DNA of 64,000 bases from Cohnella sp. OV330 (GCF_900112065.1 NZ_FOKE01000004.1:434001-498000), one strand, 5' to 3'. Counted from the stretch's first letter, positions 27,067-37,028 are shown. Translations and numbers: made by a program. Notes: generated by a model from the letters alone, not told the origin.

Positions 27067-28179
27067 TTAAATGATTTTGCGCTTCAGCGCGATGTACGGC
27101 AGGTCGGAAGCCCCCATCAGCTGCTGATCGCTGCGGATTTCCACTTCTTTGTCCAAGATGCAATTCGACAGCAGGCCGTGCTCGCCGATGACGCCGTTTT
27201 GCATGACGATCGAATTGCGCACGACCGCGTCCTTGTGCACCTTGACGCCGCGGAACAGGATGCTGCCCTCCACGCGGCCTTCGATGTCGCAGCCGTTCGC
27301 GACGAGCGAGCCGCTCACCGCGGAGCCGGCGCGATAGCGGGTAGGCGGTTCGTCCTTCACTTTGGTGAAGATCGGACCCGGTTCGAAGAACAGCTCGTTC
27401 CACACCTTCGGATCCAAAAGCTCGAGACTGTGCTTGTAATAGGACGGGATGTTGTTCACGACGCCCAAGAATCCGTCATGCATGTAAGCGTCGACCTTCA
27501 GCTCGCCGAGCCGCGGCATGACGGCGTGCCTGACGAAGTGGTCCTTGCCTTGCGCGAGCGAGGTGTCGACCAGGTCGAGGAGCAGCTCCTTGCGAAGAAC
27601 GTACATCTCCATCGAGACGACGTCGCTCGCGAGCCTGCCGAAGTGATCCTGCATGTCGACGATCCGGCCGTCCGCGTCCAGCTTCGCCTTGCGCGTCAGT
27701 CCCGTCACCGCGTTCGGCCATTCTTTGCATACGACCGTGATGTCCGAGCCTCGTTCGCGGTGCTGCTCGAGCACCTTGGCGAAGTCGATGTTGCATACCA
27801 TATGGCTGCGCGCGACGACGACGTATTCGAGCGGGCTGCGCGCGAAGTAATCCCGGTGCCGGTAAAACTGGTACAGGTCGCCTTTGCCGAAGTCGGACTG
27901 GTCCTCCATCGACGGAGGCAGTACGAACAGGCCGCTTTGCTTGCTGTGAAGGTCCCAGTTGCTGCCCGAGCCCAGGTGGTCCATCAGCGAGCGGTATTTG
28001 GTGTGGGCGAATACGGCGACCTTGTTCATGCCCGAATTCACCATCGAGGACAGGACGAAGTCGATCAATCGGTAGCGGGCGCCGAACGGCACCGTGGCGA
28101 GGCAGCGGGCGCTCGTGAGCGGACCCATGTCCTCCGTCTCGTGAATCAGGTTGATGACGCCCATGAGCGGCAGTTTCAT
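27067..28179 (-). CDS. glgD: Glucose-1-phosphate adenylyltransferase regulatory subunit GlgD
   Basis: A 370-residue relative of GlgC lacking the canonical ATP-site motif GGGEGRRL; the corresponding region reads MGVINLIHETEDMGPLT. In Bacillus GlgD partners with GlgC and raises its activity. Its ATG shares one base with the glgC stop (TAATG), and GAGGAGG lies in the glgC end, so the two are coupled at near-equal rates. The C-terminal beta-helix region (NGCDIEGRVEGSILFRGVKV) is intact. Confidence 0.94.
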   Translation of the reverse strand: MKLPLMGVINLIHETEDMGPLTSARCLATVPFGARYRLIDFVLSSMVNSGMNKVAVFAHTKYRSLMDHLGSGSNWDLHSKQSGLFVLPPSMEDQSDFGKGDLYQFYRHRDYFARSPLEYVVVARSHMVCNIDFAKVLEQHRERGSDITVVCKEWPNAVTGLTRKAKLDADGRIVDMQDHFGRLASDVVSMEMYVLRKELLLDLVDTSLAQGKDHFVRHAVMPRLGELKVDAYMHDGFLGVVNNIPSYYKHSLELLDPKVWNELFFEPGPIFTKVKDEPPTRYRAGSAVSGSLVANGCDIEGRVEGSILFRGVKVHKDAVVRNSIVMQNGVIGEHGLLSNCILDKEVEIRSDQQLMGASDLPYIALKRKII

Positions 28180-29342
28180 TAGGACTTCGCCTCCTCGAGT
28201 TCTGCTTCGGCTTCGATGCGGTCGCCGCTGCCGACGACGGCGATCTCGGCGGCTTCCACGCTGCCGATGACGCAGCCGTCTCCGACGACCGCCCCGTCGC
28301 CGACGATCGCGCGCACGATCCGCACGTTTTTGCCGATTTTCGCGTTCGGCATGATGACCGAATCCTCGATAAAGCTGCCTTCGCCTATGGAGACGCACTG
28401 GAACAGCACCGAACGGTTGACGGTCCCTTCGACGACGCAGCCTTCGTTGATGAGCGAGCTCTGAACGCTCGAGGACGGAGACAGATAATGCGCCGGCATG
28501 TTCGGATTGACGGAATAGATACGCCAGGACCGGTCATTGAGGTTCAGCGCAGGCTCATCCTCCAGCAGGTCCATATTGGCCTCCCAGAGCGAATCGATCG
28601 TCCCTACGTCCTTCCAGTATCCGTCGAACCGGTGCGTGAACAGGCGCGCGCCGTCTTCGAGCAGCGTCGGGATGATGTCCTTGCCGAAGTCGTTCGACGA
28701 GCCCTGCGTCGCTTCGTCGCGGATCAGCGCTTCCTTCAGCACCTTCCACGTGAAAATATAGACGCCCATCGACGCGAGATTGCTTTTGGGCTGCTTCGGT
28801 TTTTCCGCGAACTCGACGACCCGGTCGTCCTCGTCCACGCTCAGGATGCCGAAGCGGCTGGCCTCCGCCCACGGCACGGTGATGACCGCGATCGTCGCGT
28901 CGGCGCGGTTCCGCTTGTGGGACTCGAGCAGCTCGTCGTAGTCCATTTTGTAGATATGATCGCCGGAGATGATAAGCACGTACTCGGGCTCGTAGCCCTC
29001 GATGAAGCCCATGTTCTGGTAGATCGCGTTAGCGGTTCCTTTGTACCACGTGCCGCCCTTGGAGCGGACATACGGCGGCAGGACGTGCATGCCCCCGCCC
29101 CTGCGGTCGAGGCCCCACGGGCTGCCGATCCCGAGATATTGGTTGAGCACGAGCGGTTGGTATTGGGTCAGGACGCCCACCGTATCGATCCCTGAATTCA
29201 CGCAATTGCTGAGCGTAAAATCTATGATTCTGTACTTGCCGCCGAAATGCACGGCGGGTTTCGCAAGGTCCTTGGTCAATACGCCGAGCCGGCGGCCTTC
29301 GCCGCCCGCCAACAGCATGGCAATGCATTCGCTTTTATGCAT
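28179..29342 (-). CDS. glgC: Glucose-1-phosphate adenylyltransferase GlgC
   Basis: A 387-residue ADP-glucose pyrophosphorylase, making ADP-glucose from ATP and glucose-1-phosphate. Motifs are [20 protein letters not shown] at the N-terminus, [11 protein letters not shown] for catalysis, and [12 protein letters not shown]-terminal beta-helix follows. The start ATG is preceded by GGGGAGAG. It is the second gene of the operon. Confidence 0.96.
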   Translation of the reverse strand: MHKSECIAMLLAGGEGRRLGVLTKDLAKPAVHFGGKYRIIDFTLSNCVNSGIDTVGVLTQYQPLVLNQYLGIGSPWGLDRRGGGMHVLPPYVRSKGGTWYKGTANAIYQNMGFIEGYEPEYVLIISGDHIYKMDYDELLESHKRNRADATIAVITVPWAEASRFGILSVDEDDRVVEFAEKPKQPKSNLASMGVYIFTWKVLKEALIRDEATQGSSNDFGKDIIPTLLEDGARLFTHRFDGYWKDVGTIDSLWEANMDLLEDEPALNLNDRSWRIYSVNPNMPAHYLSPSSSVQSSLINEGCVVEGTVNRSVLFQCVSIGEGSFIEDSVIMPNAKIGKNVRIVRAIVGDGAVVGDGCVIGSVEAAEIAVVGSGDRIEAEAELEEAKS

Positions 29343-29381
29343 CCTGCTCTCCCCGCTCTCTTGAGAATATGCCAGGCTTGA

Positions 29382-31292
29382 CTAGTCCTCCACGGACGCG
29401 TCCGGCTCGAAGAGCAGGAACGTCAGCGGAGGCAGTACGATCTCCATGCTGAAGGGCTGGCCGTGCATCGGATGCCGCTCCGCCTTGAACTTGCGGGGCA
29501 TCGCCGCGCCGGAGCCGCCGTAGTCGGCGGCGTCGCTGTTCATCGCCAGGCGGTACGAAGCGCCCGTCGGCACGCCCAAGCGAAAAACCGGATAGGCGGC
29601 TGCCGAAAAATTGCAGACGGCCACGAGATGCGATTTCCTTTTCTTGCCGAACCGGATATAGGAAAGCACGCTCTGGGCGGCATTATCCGCGTCGATCCAT
29701 CTGAAGCCTTCTGGCGAGTGATCCTGCTCCCACAGCGCCGCCTCGTTCCGGTAAAAAGAACCGAGGTCCCGCGTGAATCGCCGCATCGAATCGTGCAGCG
29801 GGTACCGGAGTACCGGCCAGTCGAGCTCGCCCAGGTCCTTCCACTCGTCGTACTGTCCGAACTCGCCGCCCATGAAGAGCAGCTTTTTGCCCGGGTGGGT
29901 CATCCAGTAGCCATAGAATAGCCGGAGATTCGAAAACTTCTGCTCGTAAGCGCCAGGCATCTTGTTCAGCAGCGACCGCTTGCCGTGCACGACTTCGTCG
30001 TGGGATAGCGGGAGCACGTAATTCTCGGCGTAAGCGTACATCATGGAGAAGGTCGCCAGGTTGTGCACCCCGGATCGATGCGCCGGCTCGGTCTCCATGT
30101 ACTTCAGCATGTCGTTCATCCAACCCATGTTCCACTTGTAATTGAACCCCAGTCCGCCCAGGTACACGGGAGCGGTGACGCCCGGCCAAGCCGAGGAATC
30201 CTCGGCGATGACGAGCGCGTTCGGGTAATAGCGGAACACGACCTCGTTCAGCTTGCGTATCCAAGCAAGCGCGTCGAGATTTTCGATGCCGCCGCGCTTG
30301 TTTCTCGTGTGCATCTCCGGCGGCTTGTCGAAGTTCAGGTCGATCATGCTCGCCACGGCGTCGACCCGGATGCCGTCGATATGATACACGTCCATCCAGA
30401 AGAGCGCGTTCGAGATAAGGAAGCTCTGAACCTCGGGCCTTCCGAAGTCGAAGGCGAGCGTGCCCCAGAGCGGTTTTTCGGCGACGCGCCAATCGGCGGG
30501 CTCGTAGAGCGGCTGGCCGTCGAACCGGCGCAGTCCGTGATCGTCCTTGCAAAAATGTCCTGGCACCCAATCCAGAAGTACCCCGATTCCGCGCTGATGG
30601 CACCGGTCCACGAGCTTTTTTAGTCCGTCGGGATGTCCATATCTGCTGGTGGCCGAGTAATAGCCGGTCGTCTGATAGCCCCAGGAACGGTCGAACGGGT
30701 GCTCCGTGATCGGCAGGATCTCGATATGCGTGTACCCGTTATCCGCGACATAATCGACGAGCTCGTGCGCGAGCCGCTCGTAGGACCAAAATTGCTCGGG
30801 GCCGTCGATTCGCCAGGAGCCCAGATGCACCTCGTAGACGAGCATAGGCCGCTCGTAGGGCTTGCTTCGGCTCCTCCTCTCCTGCCACGAATGGTCTCCC
30901 CAAGAATAATTATCCAAATTCGCCACCACGGAAGCGGTTCCCGGACGAAGTTCCGAGAAGAACGCGAACGGGTCGGATTTGAGGAAGACGCGCCCGTCGG
31001 CGTCCACGATCTCGTACTTGTATGCCGCGCCATCGCCAATGCCGGGAAAGAACGCTTGCCATACGCCGGTCGTGCCCGACAACGCGAGCGGATGCGACGC
31101 TCCGCGCCAGCCGTTAAAGTCGCCGGCGACCCTGACTTCGCGGGCATGCGGGGCCCACACGGCGAATCTCGTGCCGCGTTCGCCGTCCCGTTCGCACGGA
31201 TGCGCGCCGAATGCGCGATATGCGCGAAACAATTCTCCGTGGTTGTACAAATACAGATCATGCTGCGATACCGATGCCGTACCGGTCGTCAT
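29382..31292 (-). CDS. glgB: 1,4-alpha-glucan branching enzyme
   Basis: A 636-residue GH13 enzyme. The CBM48 module (FAVWAPHAREVRVAGDFNGW) is N-terminal. The catalytic barrel shows the nucleophile in GIRVDAVASM, the acid/base Glu in VIAEDSSAWPGV and the HD pair in LPLSHDEVVHG. It introduces alpha-1,6 branches in glycogen. It leads the operon. A -10-like TATAAT lies about 95 bases upstream on the minus strand (31385-31390) without a clear -35. The family is often under sporulation or stationary control. Confidence 0.96.
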   Translation of the reverse strand: MTTGTASVSQHDLYLYNHGELFRAYRAFGAHPCERDGERGTRFAVWAPHAREVRVAGDFNGWRGASHPLALSGTTGVWQAFFPGIGDGAAYKYEIVDADGRVFLKSDPFAFFSELRPGTASVVANLDNYSWGDHSWQERRSRSKPYERPMLVYEVHLGSWRIDGPEQFWSYERLAHELVDYVADNGYTHIEILPITEHPFDRSWGYQTTGYYSATSRYGHPDGLKKLVDRCHQRGIGVLLDWVPGHFCKDDHGLRRFDGQPLYEPADWRVAEKPLWGTLAFDFGRPEVQSFLISNALFWMDVYHIDGIRVDAVASMIDLNFDKPPEMHTRNKRGGIENLDALAWIRKLNEVVFRYYPNALVIAEDSSAWPGVTAPVYLGGLGFNYKWNMGWMNDMLKYMETEPAHRSGVHNLATFSMMYAYAENYVLPLSHDEVVHGKRSLLNKMPGAYEQKFSNLRLFYGYWMTHPGKKLLFMGGEFGQYDEWKDLGELDWPVLRYPLHDSMRRFTRDLGSFYRNEAALWEQDHSPEGFRWIDADNAAQSVLSYIRFGKKRKSHLVAVCNFSAAAYPVFRLGVPTGASYRLAMNSDAADYGGSGAAMPRKFKAERHPMHGQPFSMEIVLPPLTFLLFEPDASVED

Positions 31293-31445
31293 ATCGGACC
31301 CTCCTTGGCGGACGAAGCGGCGGGATCGCCAATCGCGTCAAATTTTTGTCATTTTTCCTCACATAAAACTTCTGTATTACGTTTATTATAGAGGAATATC
31401 CATGCCTTTTCATCCGCCTTTTCCAAAAAAAATTCCGGCAAAAGG

Positions 31446-31495
31446 GATAAAATAACCTCCCGCGTCAGTCCCCTCCGAAGGACTGGCACGGGAGG
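31446..31495 (-). terminator. Terminator after the chemotaxis receptor gene
   Basis: On the minus strand CCTCCCG and CGGGAGG, with inner CAGTCC / GGACTG pairs, form a long hairpin followed by TTATTTTAT. It lies in the 225-base gap between glgB and the receptor gene, which also holds the glgB promoter region. Confidence 0.82.
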
Positions 31496-31517
31496 CTGCA
31501 GCAGCCGCGCCATGCGC

Positions 31518-32792
31518 TTATCGGTTAAAATACGAAGCCTGCTCCTTGAGCGTCAGCGACTTGGCCCGCAGCGATTCGGACGAGGCCGCGATCTCCTCCA
31601 TCACCGCCGTCTGCTCCTGCGAGGAGGAGGACACCCGCTCGGCCCCGGCGCGAATCTCGCCCGCCACCTCAGCCACCCTGCGGGCCTCGCCAAGCGCCCG
31701 GCCGGCCTGCACGGCCTGCTCGGACATCCGGCTCGCGATCCGCTCGACGATCGAGCCGACTTCGGCGGCTTCCCTGGCCACGATGCCGAACGCTTCGGCG
31801 GAAGCTCTGCCCTGCTCCGATTCATGCTCCGCCACCTGGGCCTGACGCTGGATATGCCCGACGCACGCGCCGACTTCGGCTTGAATCTGCGCGATCAGTT
31901 GACGAATATCCTTAACCGCGCTTGCGCTCTGTCCCGCCAGCGTCTTGACGGCCTGGGCGACGACCACGAAGCCCCTGCCTTCCTCGCCCGCCCTTGCCGC
32001 TTCGATCGAAGCGTTAAGCGCGAGCAGGTTCGTCTGCTCGGCGAAGTCGCCGACGACGTTCGAGATGGATCCGATCTTGTCGGCATTGTCGCTCAGACGG
32101 TTCACGATCTCGAGCGCCGTGCGGTTCTGCTCGGCCAGTTGGTCCATGCCGGACACCAGCGAGCTGAAGACCGCTTCGCTCCGCGCGACCGTGCCGTTCA
32201 TGCGCTCCGTTTTGTCCTTGGCGGCCGCAGCGCTCTGGTCGGCTACCCGCGCGGCGTCGGCCAGCCGTTCGACCGACGCTTGCATCGCTTCTGCGGACGC
32301 GAACTGCCGCTCCGTGCCCTCGGTGATCCGTTCTGCATGGCGCGACATCTCCTCGATCCGGAGCGCCGCTTGCGAGATCGCGCCCTGGAGTTCGGCCGCG
32401 TGCTGGTCCGTCTGCGCCGAATTGTCCAGGATGCCGCCCGTGATCGTCTTCAACCGGTCGAGCATGCCCTGGAACGCCGCTCCGAGCTGCGCCAGCTCGT
32501 CCCCTGTTCCGCTCGCGTGCACGCGCACGCCGAGATTGCCTCGCTCCGCCTCCTTGGCGGCGGCCGTCAGCGAGAGCAGCGGACGCAGCAGCCATTTGGC
32601 CGCGAAAAAACCGAACAGTCCCGTCCAAAAAACGCCGAGCGCCAGCGTCAAAAGAACGAATACCCAAAAAGGCATGAAATCAAACGTTTCCTTCATTTCC
32701 AACAACACGAAAGCGCTGGTCGCATAGGTTATGCCGGACACCAGCGTAATGCCGACGACCATTTTCGCGACGATTCCCATCCCTTTGTTCAT
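31518..32792 (-). CDS. Methyl-accepting chemotaxis protein without an extracellular domain
   Basis: A 424-residue receptor. Two membrane helices (about 8-30 and 41-64) are joined by only ten residues, so there is no periplasmic sensor. HAMP follows at ~66-120, then the signalling hairpin ~150-420 with the tip motif [20 protein letters not shown]. Such receptors sense through the membrane or HAMP, or partner with other proteins. The start ATG follows GGAGG. No chemotaxis genes are nearby. Confidence 0.92.
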   Translation of the reverse strand: MNKGMGIVAKMVVGITLVSGITYATSAFVLLEMKETFDFMPFWVFVLLTLALGVFWTGLFGFFAAKWLLRPLLSLTAAAKEAERGNLGVRVHASGTGDELAQLGAAFQGMLDRLKTITGGILDNSAQTDQHAAELQGAISQAALRIEEMSRHAERITEGTERQFASAEAMQASVERLADAARVADQSAAAAKDKTERMNGTVARSEAVFSSLVSGMDQLAEQNRTALEIVNRLSDNADKIGSISNVVGDFAEQTNLLALNASIEAARAGEEGRGFVVVAQAVKTLAGQSASAVKDIRQLIAQIQAEVGACVGHIQRQAQVAEHESEQGRASAEAFGIVAREAAEVGSIVERIASRMSEQAVQAGRALGEARRVAEVAGEIRAGAERVSSSSQEQTAVMEEIAASSESLRAKSLTLKEQASYFNR

Positions 32793-32954
32793 GTCGAAGC
32801 CTCCGTCATTCTGTCGATTCGTCTATTAGACAAAATTCGACTTCGGCCCAGCGCATCCTCTTGTCCATTCGGTGACATTCGCAGCCGATCCTGTGTCGAA
32901 TCAGCGTCTAATCTTTGTCCGCTTCGTGAACGAAGACCGACTCGGCATGTAAAA

Positions 32955-32991
32955 GCAAAAACCGCCGGGCATCGAAAGCCCGACGGTTTTT
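32955..32991 (-). terminator. Terminator after araA
   Basis: On the minus strand AAAAACCGTCGGGC pairs with GCCCGGCGGTTTTT around a short loop, with one mismatch. It ends araA, 12 bases after its stop. Confidence 0.88.
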
Positions 32992-33002
32992 CATACGGCG
33001 GA

Positions 33003-34484
33003 TCAGCGGCCCCAAGCGGCCTGGCCGAACCGAATCTCGTTTTTAAGCTGCCTCGCGTTCGTCGAAGCGTCGATGACGATCGTCTCGATGCCTGCAAGCT
33101 CGGCAAAATCGAGGAGCTGCTCCGTCGTCACGGCGAACGAATAAACGGTATGATGCGCCCCGCCAGCCAGAATCCACGCCTCCGCGCCCGCCGAGAGCGA
33201 AGGCTCCGGCTTCCACAGAACGCGCGCAACGGGAAGCTTCGGCATCTCGCGTTCGACAGGCACCCCGTTCACTTCGTTCACGATCAGGCGGAACCGGGTT
33301 CCCAGGTCGACGATCGAGGCGTTCAGCGCCTTGCCGCCCTTGCCGTCGAAAACGATGCGCGCCGGGTCGGCCTTGCCGCCGATGCCGAGCGGATGAACCT
33401 CGATGCGGGGCTTGGAAGCCGCGAGCGTCGGGCATACCTCCAGCATGTGAGCGCCCAGCACCAGCTCGTTGCCCGGCTCGAAGTGGTACGTGTAGTCCTC
33501 CATGAAGGAGGTGTCCTTGCCGCCCGCGATGATTTTCATCAAACGCGTGAGCGCCGCGGTCTTCCAGTCTCCTTCGCCGGCGAAACCGTAGCCTTGCTCC
33601 ATCAAGCGCTGCACGGCGAGGCCCGGCAGCTGCTCGAGCCCGTGCAGGTCCTCGAACGTCGTCGTGAACGCGGTGAAGCCGCCCTCTTCCAGGAATCGCT
33701 TCATCGCGATCTCCAAGCGGGCTTGGTAAGCGATCGCATTCCGCACGGCGCCTTCGGCGCGGCCCGCTTCGACGATCTCATAGCGTTCGGCGTACTCGCC
33801 GAGAAGCGCTTCGACTTCGGCGTCCGTCACCGCGTTGACGTATTGGACGAGGTCGCCTACGCCATGCGTATTGACTGACCAGCCGAATTTGATCTGCGCT
33901 TCGACCTTGTCGCCTTCGGTTACCGCTACCTGTCTCATATTGTCGCCGAACCGGACGACCTTAAGCCGCTTACTCTCGTTCCAGGCGACGGCCGTGCGCT
34001 GCCAGGCGCCGACGCGGGCATGGACGTCCTCATTCGTCCAATGGCCGACGACGACCTTGCGGGCGATGCCTAGACGAGCGCCGATGAATCCGTATTCGCG
34101 GTCCCCGTGCGCGGCTTGGTTCGTATTCATGAAGTCCATGTCGATCGAGTCCCAAGGGATGTCGCGGTTATATTGCGTGTGCAGGTGAAGCAAAGGCTTG
34201 CGCAGTTCCGTCAGACCCGCGATCCACATTTTGGCCGGGGAAAACGTATGCATCCACGTGATGACGCCGGCGCAATCCTCGTCGGCGTTCGCTTCGTTCA
34301 GAACGCGCCGGATCTCTTCCGGCGTGGTCACGACAGGCTTGAACAGGACCGGATAAGAGACGCGCTCGGTCAGCGCTTCTGCGATCTCGCGGGAGTGGGC
34401 GGCCACCTCTTCCAGCGTCTCCGGGCCGTACAGATGCTGGCTGCCGGTAATGAACCAAAACGTATAGGGCTTCACTTGAAGCAT
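33003..34484 (-). CDS. araA: L-arabinose isomerase
   Basis: A 493-residue enzyme converting L-arabinose to L-ribulose. Family motifs are FWFITGSQHLYG at the start, WMHTFSPAKMWI, and EDYTYHFEPGNELVLGAHML, which carries metal-ligand residues of the active site. The start follows AAGGAGGT. araB and araD are absent from the window, so the rest of the pathway must lie elsewhere. The promoter is flanked by AraR-type operators, giving a clear prediction of arabinose induction. Confidence 0.96.
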   Translation of the reverse strand: MLQVKPYTFWFITGSQHLYGPETLEEVAAHSREIAEALTERVSYPVLFKPVVTTPEEIRRVLNEANADEDCAGVITWMHTFSPAKMWIAGLTELRKPLLHLHTQYNRDIPWDSIDMDFMNTNQAAHGDREYGFIGARLGIARKVVVGHWTNEDVHARVGAWQRTAVAWNESKRLKVVRFGDNMRQVAVTEGDKVEAQIKFGWSVNTHGVGDLVQYVNAVTDAEVEALLGEYAERYEIVEAGRAEGAVRNAIAYQARLEIAMKRFLEEGGFTAFTTTFEDLHGLEQLPGLAVQRLMEQGYGFAGEGDWKTAALTRLMKIIAGGKDTSFMEDYTYHFEPGNELVLGAHMLEVCPTLAASKPRIEVHPLGIGGKADPARIVFDGKGGKALNASIVDLGTRFRLIVNEVNGVPVEREMPKLPVARVLWKPEPSLSAGAEAWILAGGAHHTVYSFAVTTEQLLDFAELAGIETIVIDASTNARQLKNEIRFGQAAWGR

Positions 34485-34532
34485 AACGCTACCTCCTTGG
34501 ATAAAAGCGAATCAACACGATAATCGATTTCA

Positions 34533-34546
34533 ACTTGTACGTACCT
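34533..34546. promoter_or_regulatory. AraR-like operator, downstream of the araA promoter
   Basis: CTTGTACGTACCTT carries the AraR core TTGTACGTAC. It lies between the -10 element and the araA start, where a bound repressor would block transcription. Confidence 0.6.
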
Positions 34547-34553
34547 TTACTCT

Positions 34554-34581
34554 AATATAATAACGAAGGTCGCGCATACAA
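34554..34581 (-). promoter_or_regulatory. Sigma-A promoter of araA
   Basis: The minus strand reads TTGTAT, 16 bases, TATATT, about 70 bases before the ATG. Confidence 0.55.
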
Positions 34582-34586
34582 TCAAC

Positions 34587-34608
34587 ACTTGTATGTACAT
34601 GTACGAAT
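34587..34608. promoter_or_regulatory. AraR-like operator, upstream of the araA promoter
   Basis: ACTTGTATGTACATGTACGA contains two overlapping GTAC-centred cores. With the site at 34533 it brackets the promoter, about 55 bases apart, a spacing that suits repressor looping. Confidence 0.5.
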
Positions 34609-34624
34609 AATTTTATCCGAAACG

Positions 34625-34670
34625 CAAAAACGCCGCCGAAGCCGCTTAAGGCAAGCGGTTTCGGCGGCGC
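34625..34670 (-). terminator. Terminator after the DUF3892 gene
   Basis: On the minus strand GGCGCCGCCGAAACCGCTTG pairs with a matching CGGCTTCGGCGGCG arm, followed by TTTTTG. It lies in the araA upstream gap. Confidence 0.85.
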
Positions 34671-34689
34671 CTCGGAAGCGCGTCTCCCC

Positions 34690-34920
34690 TCAGAATCCGG
34701 GCAGGTTGTCGAGATTGTTGTCTTCCCGTCCGTCCGGGTTCGAGCGCAGATGCTCGTCGCCGTCGCGGCCGCGGAAAACGTTGACGTTTTCGATCTGGTC
34801 GTTTTTGGCCATTTGCTGCGCTTCTTTGTAGCCGACCACTTGGCCCGAAGACAGCTTCAGTTCCACGATGTCGCCGTCTCCGTTTTTGCGAACGCCTACG
34901 ACTTGCTCACGATCCGCCAT
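34690..34920 (-). CDS. DUF3892 family small protein
   Basis: A 76-residue protein: REQVVGVRKNGDGDIVELKL, then SSGQVVGYKEAQQMAKNDQI and a polar tail. This agrees with DUF3892, a family of small Firmicute proteins of unknown role. The start ATG 34920 follows AGGAGGTGG; a frame beginning nine bases earlier lacks a site. Confidence 0.82.
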   Translation of the reverse strand: MADREQVVGVRKNGDGDIVELKLSSGQVVGYKEAQQMAKNDQIENVNVFRGRDGDEHLRSNPDGREDNNLDNLPGF

Positions 34921-34997
34921 GTCTTCCACCTCCTGTCGGGGTTTAGCATGCCTCCGATCGCGTCTATTTATTCGCCGTTGGCGCGTCCAACCGCCGC

Positions 34998-37028
34998 TCA
35001 GCTTCGGGCGGCGATGATCATCACGCCGCGCGCGGGCACTTCTACGCGTCCTGGCGCGTCAACGCCGGTCAGCAGTTCAGTGCCGTTCACGTCGAACTTG
35101 ACGACGGCGGGCTCGGGATTGTGGTTCAGCAGGAACAGGAAGCGATCTTCGCCCTTGACGCGCACGGTCGCCTCGACGCCGGCCGGCGCGCTGACGAGCG
35201 GCAGAATCCCCTTGTCCTCGCATAGCTGTCCGAGCAAATCCTCGAGGAAGGAAGCTTCGGGGCTCGTTGCGACGTACCAGGCCTCCCCTTCTCCGAAGCG
35301 ATTCACCGTTACGGAAGGCATGCCCGCATAAAAATCGCGGCCGTATTCGGCGACGACCTGCGCGCTCTCGGCATGAATCAAATCGCACAATATTCCGCAT
35401 TCGTAGCTGCCCGACAAGCGGCCTTGTCCCTCGTCTTTGACGACGATCGCGTTTTTCGTATCCGGGAACAGCGCATCGATCTCCTCCGCCCATATGCCGA
35501 GCAGCTTGCGAAGCTCGCCCGGATAGCCGCCGACCGTCACGATGTCGCTCTCGTTCACGATGCCGCTGAAAAACGTCGTCACGAACGTGCCCCCGGCAGC
35601 AGTAAACGCTTCGGCCCGCTGTGCGAAGCCCGGCTTCACCATATAGAGCACCGGCGCGATGACGATGTCGTACGCGGAGAGATCGTCCTCCACCCCGATC
35701 ATGTCGACGGGGATGTGCTGCCGGAACAAGGCATCGTAATATTTATGCACTTCGTCGACGTACTTTAGATGCACGGTCGGACCGCTCGACAGATCGAGCG
35801 CCCAGCGGTTTTCCCAATCGAACAAAATCGCCACGCGCGCGCCGCTCATGGCGTCGAGCAGCTTGTCGCCGAGCCGCCCGAGCTCGTCTCCCAACTCCGC
35901 GCACTCGCGGAATACGCGGGTATGCTCATGCCCCACGTGTTCGATGACGGCGCCGTGATATTTCTCGCAGGCCCCGATCGAACGGCGGAGCTGGAAGAAC
36001 ATCACGGTATCCGCGCCGCGCGCGACCGCCTGATAGCTCCAAAGGCGCATGACGCCCGGGCGCTTCAGCGAGTTGACCGGCTGCCAGTTCTGCTGGCTCG
36101 GCGTCTGCTCCATGAGCATGAACGGCTGTCCTTGCCGCAGGCCGCGCATCAGGTCGTGCGTCATCGCGGTCAGGCTGACCGGCGTATCGAGCGAAGGATA
36201 GTTGTCCCACGAGATGACGTCCAGGTACGGCGCCCATTTAAAGTAATCCAGCTCCGGATACAGCCCCATCAGATTCGTCGTAATCGGCAGATGCGGCGTA
36301 TGCTTCTTGATCTCGTCGTATTCGATGCGATAGCATTCGAGCAGGCTGTCGGACATGAATCGGCGAAAATCGAGAGAAATACCCTGGAAGTTCGTCCGGT
36401 TGCCGTCCCACTCCTCGCTCAGCGCGTTCGGCAGCACGATTTCTTCCCAATCGTAAAACGTGTGCCCCCAAAACCGCGTATTCCAAGCTTTGTTGAGCGC
36501 GTCAAGCGTCCCGTAGCGCGCCTGCAGCCACGTCCGGAAAGCTGCTTCGGACTGCTCACTGTAATCGTACCCGCCGTATTCGTTGGAAATGTGCCAGATC
36601 AGCACGGCCGGATGGTCCCTGTAACGCTCCGCGAGCTTGCCCGCGAGCGCCTTGGCGAACCGGCGGTAGACCGGACTGTTCGGATTGGAGTTGTGCCGGC
36701 CGCCGAATTTGCGCTTGCGGCCTTGATAGTCGACCCGCGTCACCTCCGGATATTTGCGAGCCATCCACGCCGGATGCGCGCCCGTGCCCGTCGCCAGACA
36801 GACGTACACGCCATTGCGGTAAAGCCGGTCGATCGTCTCGTCCAGCCAAGCGAAGTCATAGGTATCCTCGTCAGGTTGAATCAGCGCCCAGGAAAATACG
36901 TTAACGGTCGCGACGTCGATGCCGGCAAGCTTGAACATCCGATCGTCCTCGGCCCACGTTTGGGCATTCCACTGCTCCGGATTGTAGTCTCCGCCGTACC
37001 AGATTTTCGGCAGCTTATCGTTGATCAT
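34998..37028 (-). CDS. Beta-galactosidase, glycoside hydrolase family 42
   Basis: A 676-residue GH42 enzyme. The TIM barrel starts IWYGGDYNPEQW, the acid/base Glu lies in WHISNEYGG, and the nucleophile Glu in MLMEQTPSQQNW. The trimerisation and C-terminal domains are present. There is no signal peptide, so it acts on imported galactosides or arabinosides. The start ATG 37028 follows AAAGGATG at 10 bases. It is divergent from an AraC regulator that may control it. Confidence 0.94.
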   Translation of the reverse strand: MINDKLPKIWYGGDYNPEQWNAQTWAEDDRMFKLAGIDVATVNVFSWALIQPDEDTYDFAWLDETIDRLYRNGVYVCLATGTGAHPAWMARKYPEVTRVDYQGRKRKFGGRHNSNPNSPVYRRFAKALAGKLAERYRDHPAVLIWHISNEYGGYDYSEQSEAAFRTWLQARYGTLDALNKAWNTRFWGHTFYDWEEIVLPNALSEEWDGNRTNFQGISLDFRRFMSDSLLECYRIEYDEIKKHTPHLPITTNLMGLYPELDYFKWAPYLDVISWDNYPSLDTPVSLTAMTHDLMRGLRQGQPFMLMEQTPSQQNWQPVNSLKRPGVMRLWSYQAVARGADTVMFFQLRRSIGACEKYHGAVIEHVGHEHTRVFRECAELGDELGRLGDKLLDAMSGARVAILFDWENRWALDLSSGPTVHLKYVDEVHKYYDALFRQHIPVDMIGVEDDLSAYDIVIAPVLYMVKPGFAQRAEAFTAAGGTFVTTFFSGIVNESDIVTVGGYPGELRKLLGIWAEEIDALFPDTKNAIVVKDEGQGRLSGSYECGILCDLIHAESAQVVAEYGRDFYAGMPSVTVNRFGEGEAWYVATSPEASFLEDLLGQLCEDKGILPLVSAPAGVEATVRVKGEDRFLFLLNHNPEPAVVKFDVNGTELLTGVDAPGRVEVPARGVMIIAARS

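Noticed and set aside
27067-28398. Longer GlgD starting inside glgC
   Set aside because: The first 73 codons are an Arg-rich shadow of glgC; ATG 28179 is coupled to the glgC stop with a good ribosome site.
31512-33878. Long plus-strand open frame opposite the chemotaxis receptor and araA
   Set aside because: It spans two well-supported genes and an intergenic region in one antisense frame, is rich in Arg and His as expected of shadow frames in GC-rich DNA, and matches no family.
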